Assembly (NCBI GenBank): GCA_036509255.1
Contig: DATCFY010000058.1
Coordinates: 62,001-126,000, forward strand
Direction of reading: 5' to 3'
Length of the DNA stretch: 64,000 nucleotides
DNA from: RYN-230 sp036509255
GTDB taxonomy: Bacteria; Actinomycetota; Actinomycetes; Streptosporangiales; Streptosporangiaceae
Positions 62,999 to 64,000 of this stretch are shown here, piece by piece. How positions within the stretch are numbered: position 1 is the stretch's first letter; each line of letters starts with the position of its first letter. Position numbers and translations under genes: made by a program. A model generated the notes under the pieces. That model was not told the DNA's origin and did not search any database. It saw only the letters and a program-made list of their open reading frames with translations.

Positions 62999-63775
62999 GT
63001 GTCCGCACCTGACCGCTCCCGCCTGTCCTACAAGCTCAGCTTCGCGCTGCGCAATCCTGGCCGGGTCCTCCCTTACGCGCGGCGCCGCAGCCGGGGCGCG
63101 CTGATCGGGATGAAAGCCTCCGATCACATCAGCTACTACCGCGCCGTCATGAAGGCCGAGACGGCCCGCAACCCTGAGGCCGCGGTGGGCAGCCTGACCC
63201 ACGACTCCTGGCTCAAGGTAGGCCGGCTCCAGTTCGACTACCTGCTCAGGCAGGGCCTGCAGCCGGGCGACCGGATGCTGGAGATCGGTTGCGGTGACCT
63301 GCGGGCGGGGCGGCTGTTCATCGGCTATCTCAATCCCGGCAACTACTACGGCATCGACATCTCCCCGGACATCCTGCTGGCCGCGCAGGAGACCATCGCC
63401 CGGGACGACCTCCAGGCCAAGCTCCCGCACCTGGAACTGGTCGATGACCTGAAGTTCCGGTTCCTGCCCCCTGAGCAGTTCACGGTGGTGCACGCGCACA
63501 GCGTGTTCAGCCATTCGCCGATCGAGATGATCGACGAGTGCCTGGCTCACGTGGGCCGGGTGATGCGGCCTGAGGGCGTGTTCGACTTCACCTTCTGCCG
63601 CACCGACGGCTCTGAGCACCAGGTACTGCGCGAGGACTTCTACTACCGGGCCGAGACGCTGCTCGCGCTGGCCGACGCCCGCGGGCTGGACGCGGAGCTG
63701 ATGGAGGACTGGGAGGAACTGCCCCATCCCCAGTCCAAGATCCGGGTCATGCGCAGGCCAGGCCAGCGTTACTGA
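62999..63775 (+). CDS. class I SAM-dependent methyltransferase
   Basis: 258 residues. MLEIGCGDLRAGRLF is the SAM-binding motif I and YYGIDISPDILLAAQE motif II, followed by FTVVHAHSVFSHSPIEMIDE. The N-terminus (LSYKLSFALRNPGRVLPYARR) is basic and may contact a lipid or sugar acceptor. A GTG start at 62999 is likely (a GAGACT element seven bases upstream would allow a leaderless mRNA), but the ATG at 62957 is possible. The methyl acceptor is unknown. Confidence 0.82.
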   Translation: MSAPDRSRLSYKLSFALRNPGRVLPYARRRSRGALIGMKASDHISYYRAVMKAETARNPEAAVGSLTHDSWLKVGRLQFDYLLRQGLQPGDRMLEIGCGDLRAGRLFIGYLNPGNYYGIDISPDILLAAQETIARDDLQAKLPHLELVDDLKFRFLPPEQFTVVHAHSVFSHSPIEMIDECLAHVGRVMRPEGVFDFTFCRTDGSEHQVLREDFYYRAETLLALADARGLDAELMEDWEELPHPQSKIRVMRRPGQRY

Positions 63776-63821
63776 CCCGGCACCTGGCCGGAAGCCGTGG
63801 CGGGCTGCGCTCGGCAGCAAG

Positions 63822-63833
63822 ACGATATATCTT
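63822..63833. promoter_or_regulatory. ACGATATATCTT motif, second copy in the window
   Basis: A 12-mer identical (as reverse complement) to the one in the AT-rich palindrome of the MoxR-VWA cluster. It contains the palindrome GATATATC and directly precedes a short open frame. Possibly the site of a regulator that recognises ATAT-type palindromes. Confidence 0.4.
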
Positions 63834-63945
63834 GTTGGCGTGGATAGCTCACCAGCGGACATTGCTGCTGGCGGTGGCCTACAAGTTGCGGATCACGACC
63901 TACAAGGGGACCATCGGGGTCGCCAGCACCCCGCCCGGGGACTGA
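63832..63945 (+). CDS. possible small protein, 37 residues
   Basis: A TTG-started frame with high third-position G/C (LAWIAHQRTLLLAVAYKL, then RITTYKGTIGVASTPPGD) ends in TGA. One short hydrophobic helix is visible. The frame is open further upstream into the methyltransferase, so it may also be a fragment of a longer product. No ribosome site is clear and no family is recognised. Nothing is seen in 63946-64000. Confidence 0.3.
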   Translation: MLAWIAHQRTLLLAVAYKLRITTYKGTIGVASTPPGD

Positions 63946-64000
63946 CTGGCCGCTAACCCGGCCCGCTCCGGCGCGGCGGGCTCCCGGACCACGAGCAGGC

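Noticed and set aside
63946..64000. Start of another gene at the right edge
   Set aside because: No start codon with ribosome site or motif can be supported in the remaining 55 bases.

Overview
This window comes from a very GC-rich (clearly above 70 %) actinomycete chromosome. The evidence is strong G/C bias at third codon positions, frequent GTG starts, actinobacteria-restricted families (DUF3000, DUF3093, DUF3710, DUF4235, DUF6082), F420-dependent oxidoreductases and a mycothiol-linked maleylpyruvate-isomerase-type protein. The linkage of hemE, DUF3000, rnd, dxs, acnA, TrkA pair, DUF3710 and dut is typical of Streptomyces/Streptosporangiales-like chromosomes. The exact order cannot be fixed without a database search. 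No rRNA, tRNA, CRISPR array, insertion sequence or phage gene was recognised.

Layout. 1-5.8 kb: DUF4349-type membrane protein (cut by the window edge), hemE, a small Cys-rich protein, DUF3000, ribonuclease D, a sensor-kinase-like protein without phospho-acceptor His or ATPase domain, and ogt. 5.8-12.5 kb (minus strand): NUDIX/phosphoglycerate-mutase fusion with ppk, fprA and dxs. 12.8-15.5 kb: xylBA operon ending in a 16-bp hairpin. 15.7-20.1 kb: small membrane protein, CynX-type MFS transporter, and aconitase preceded by two near-identical palindromic operators. 20.4-25.5 kb: cupin, selA, beta-hydroxyacid dehydrogenase, and a DHA2 exporter divergent from its TetR. 25.5-33.5 kb: accessory genes including a GH25-like secreted protein, TrpB2, an esterase, TMEM175, a frameshifted membrane-protein remnant, an MntP-like pump, DUF6082 and a PPOX/F420 protein. 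33.7-40 kb: a divergent lysyl-tRNA synthetase, carboxylesterase with divergent TetR/QsdR-type regulator, MFS, mycothiol-type protein and phosphodiesterase.

The most interesting region is 40.1-49.5 kb. A stand-alone LigD-type polymerase domain is followed, all on the plus strand, by six tightly packed genes. Three are tandem paralogues of unknown family, each apparently with two copies of the same beta-rich domain. The fourth is an unrecognised protein, the fifth a MoxR-type AAA+ ATPase, and the sixth a DUF2201-type protein (metallopeptidase-like N-terminus plus VWA domain). Stop and start codons overlap at three junctions. This looks like an uncharacterised MoxR-VWA chaperone or conflict system whose likely clients or effectors are the tandem paralogues.

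49.5-64 kb: CopD-like membrane protein preceded by a 15-bp tandem repeat that encodes a pentapeptide repeat, a hypothetical protein, YceI, GNAT, LLM oxidoreductase, and a SigE-family sigma factor translationally coupled to a membrane partner. These are followed by a TrmA-family RNA methyltransferase divergent from a TrkA pair, DUF3710, a 14-bp tandem repeat, dut, AI-2E transporter, DUF3093, DUF4235, a class II aldolase-type protein and a SAM methyltransferase.
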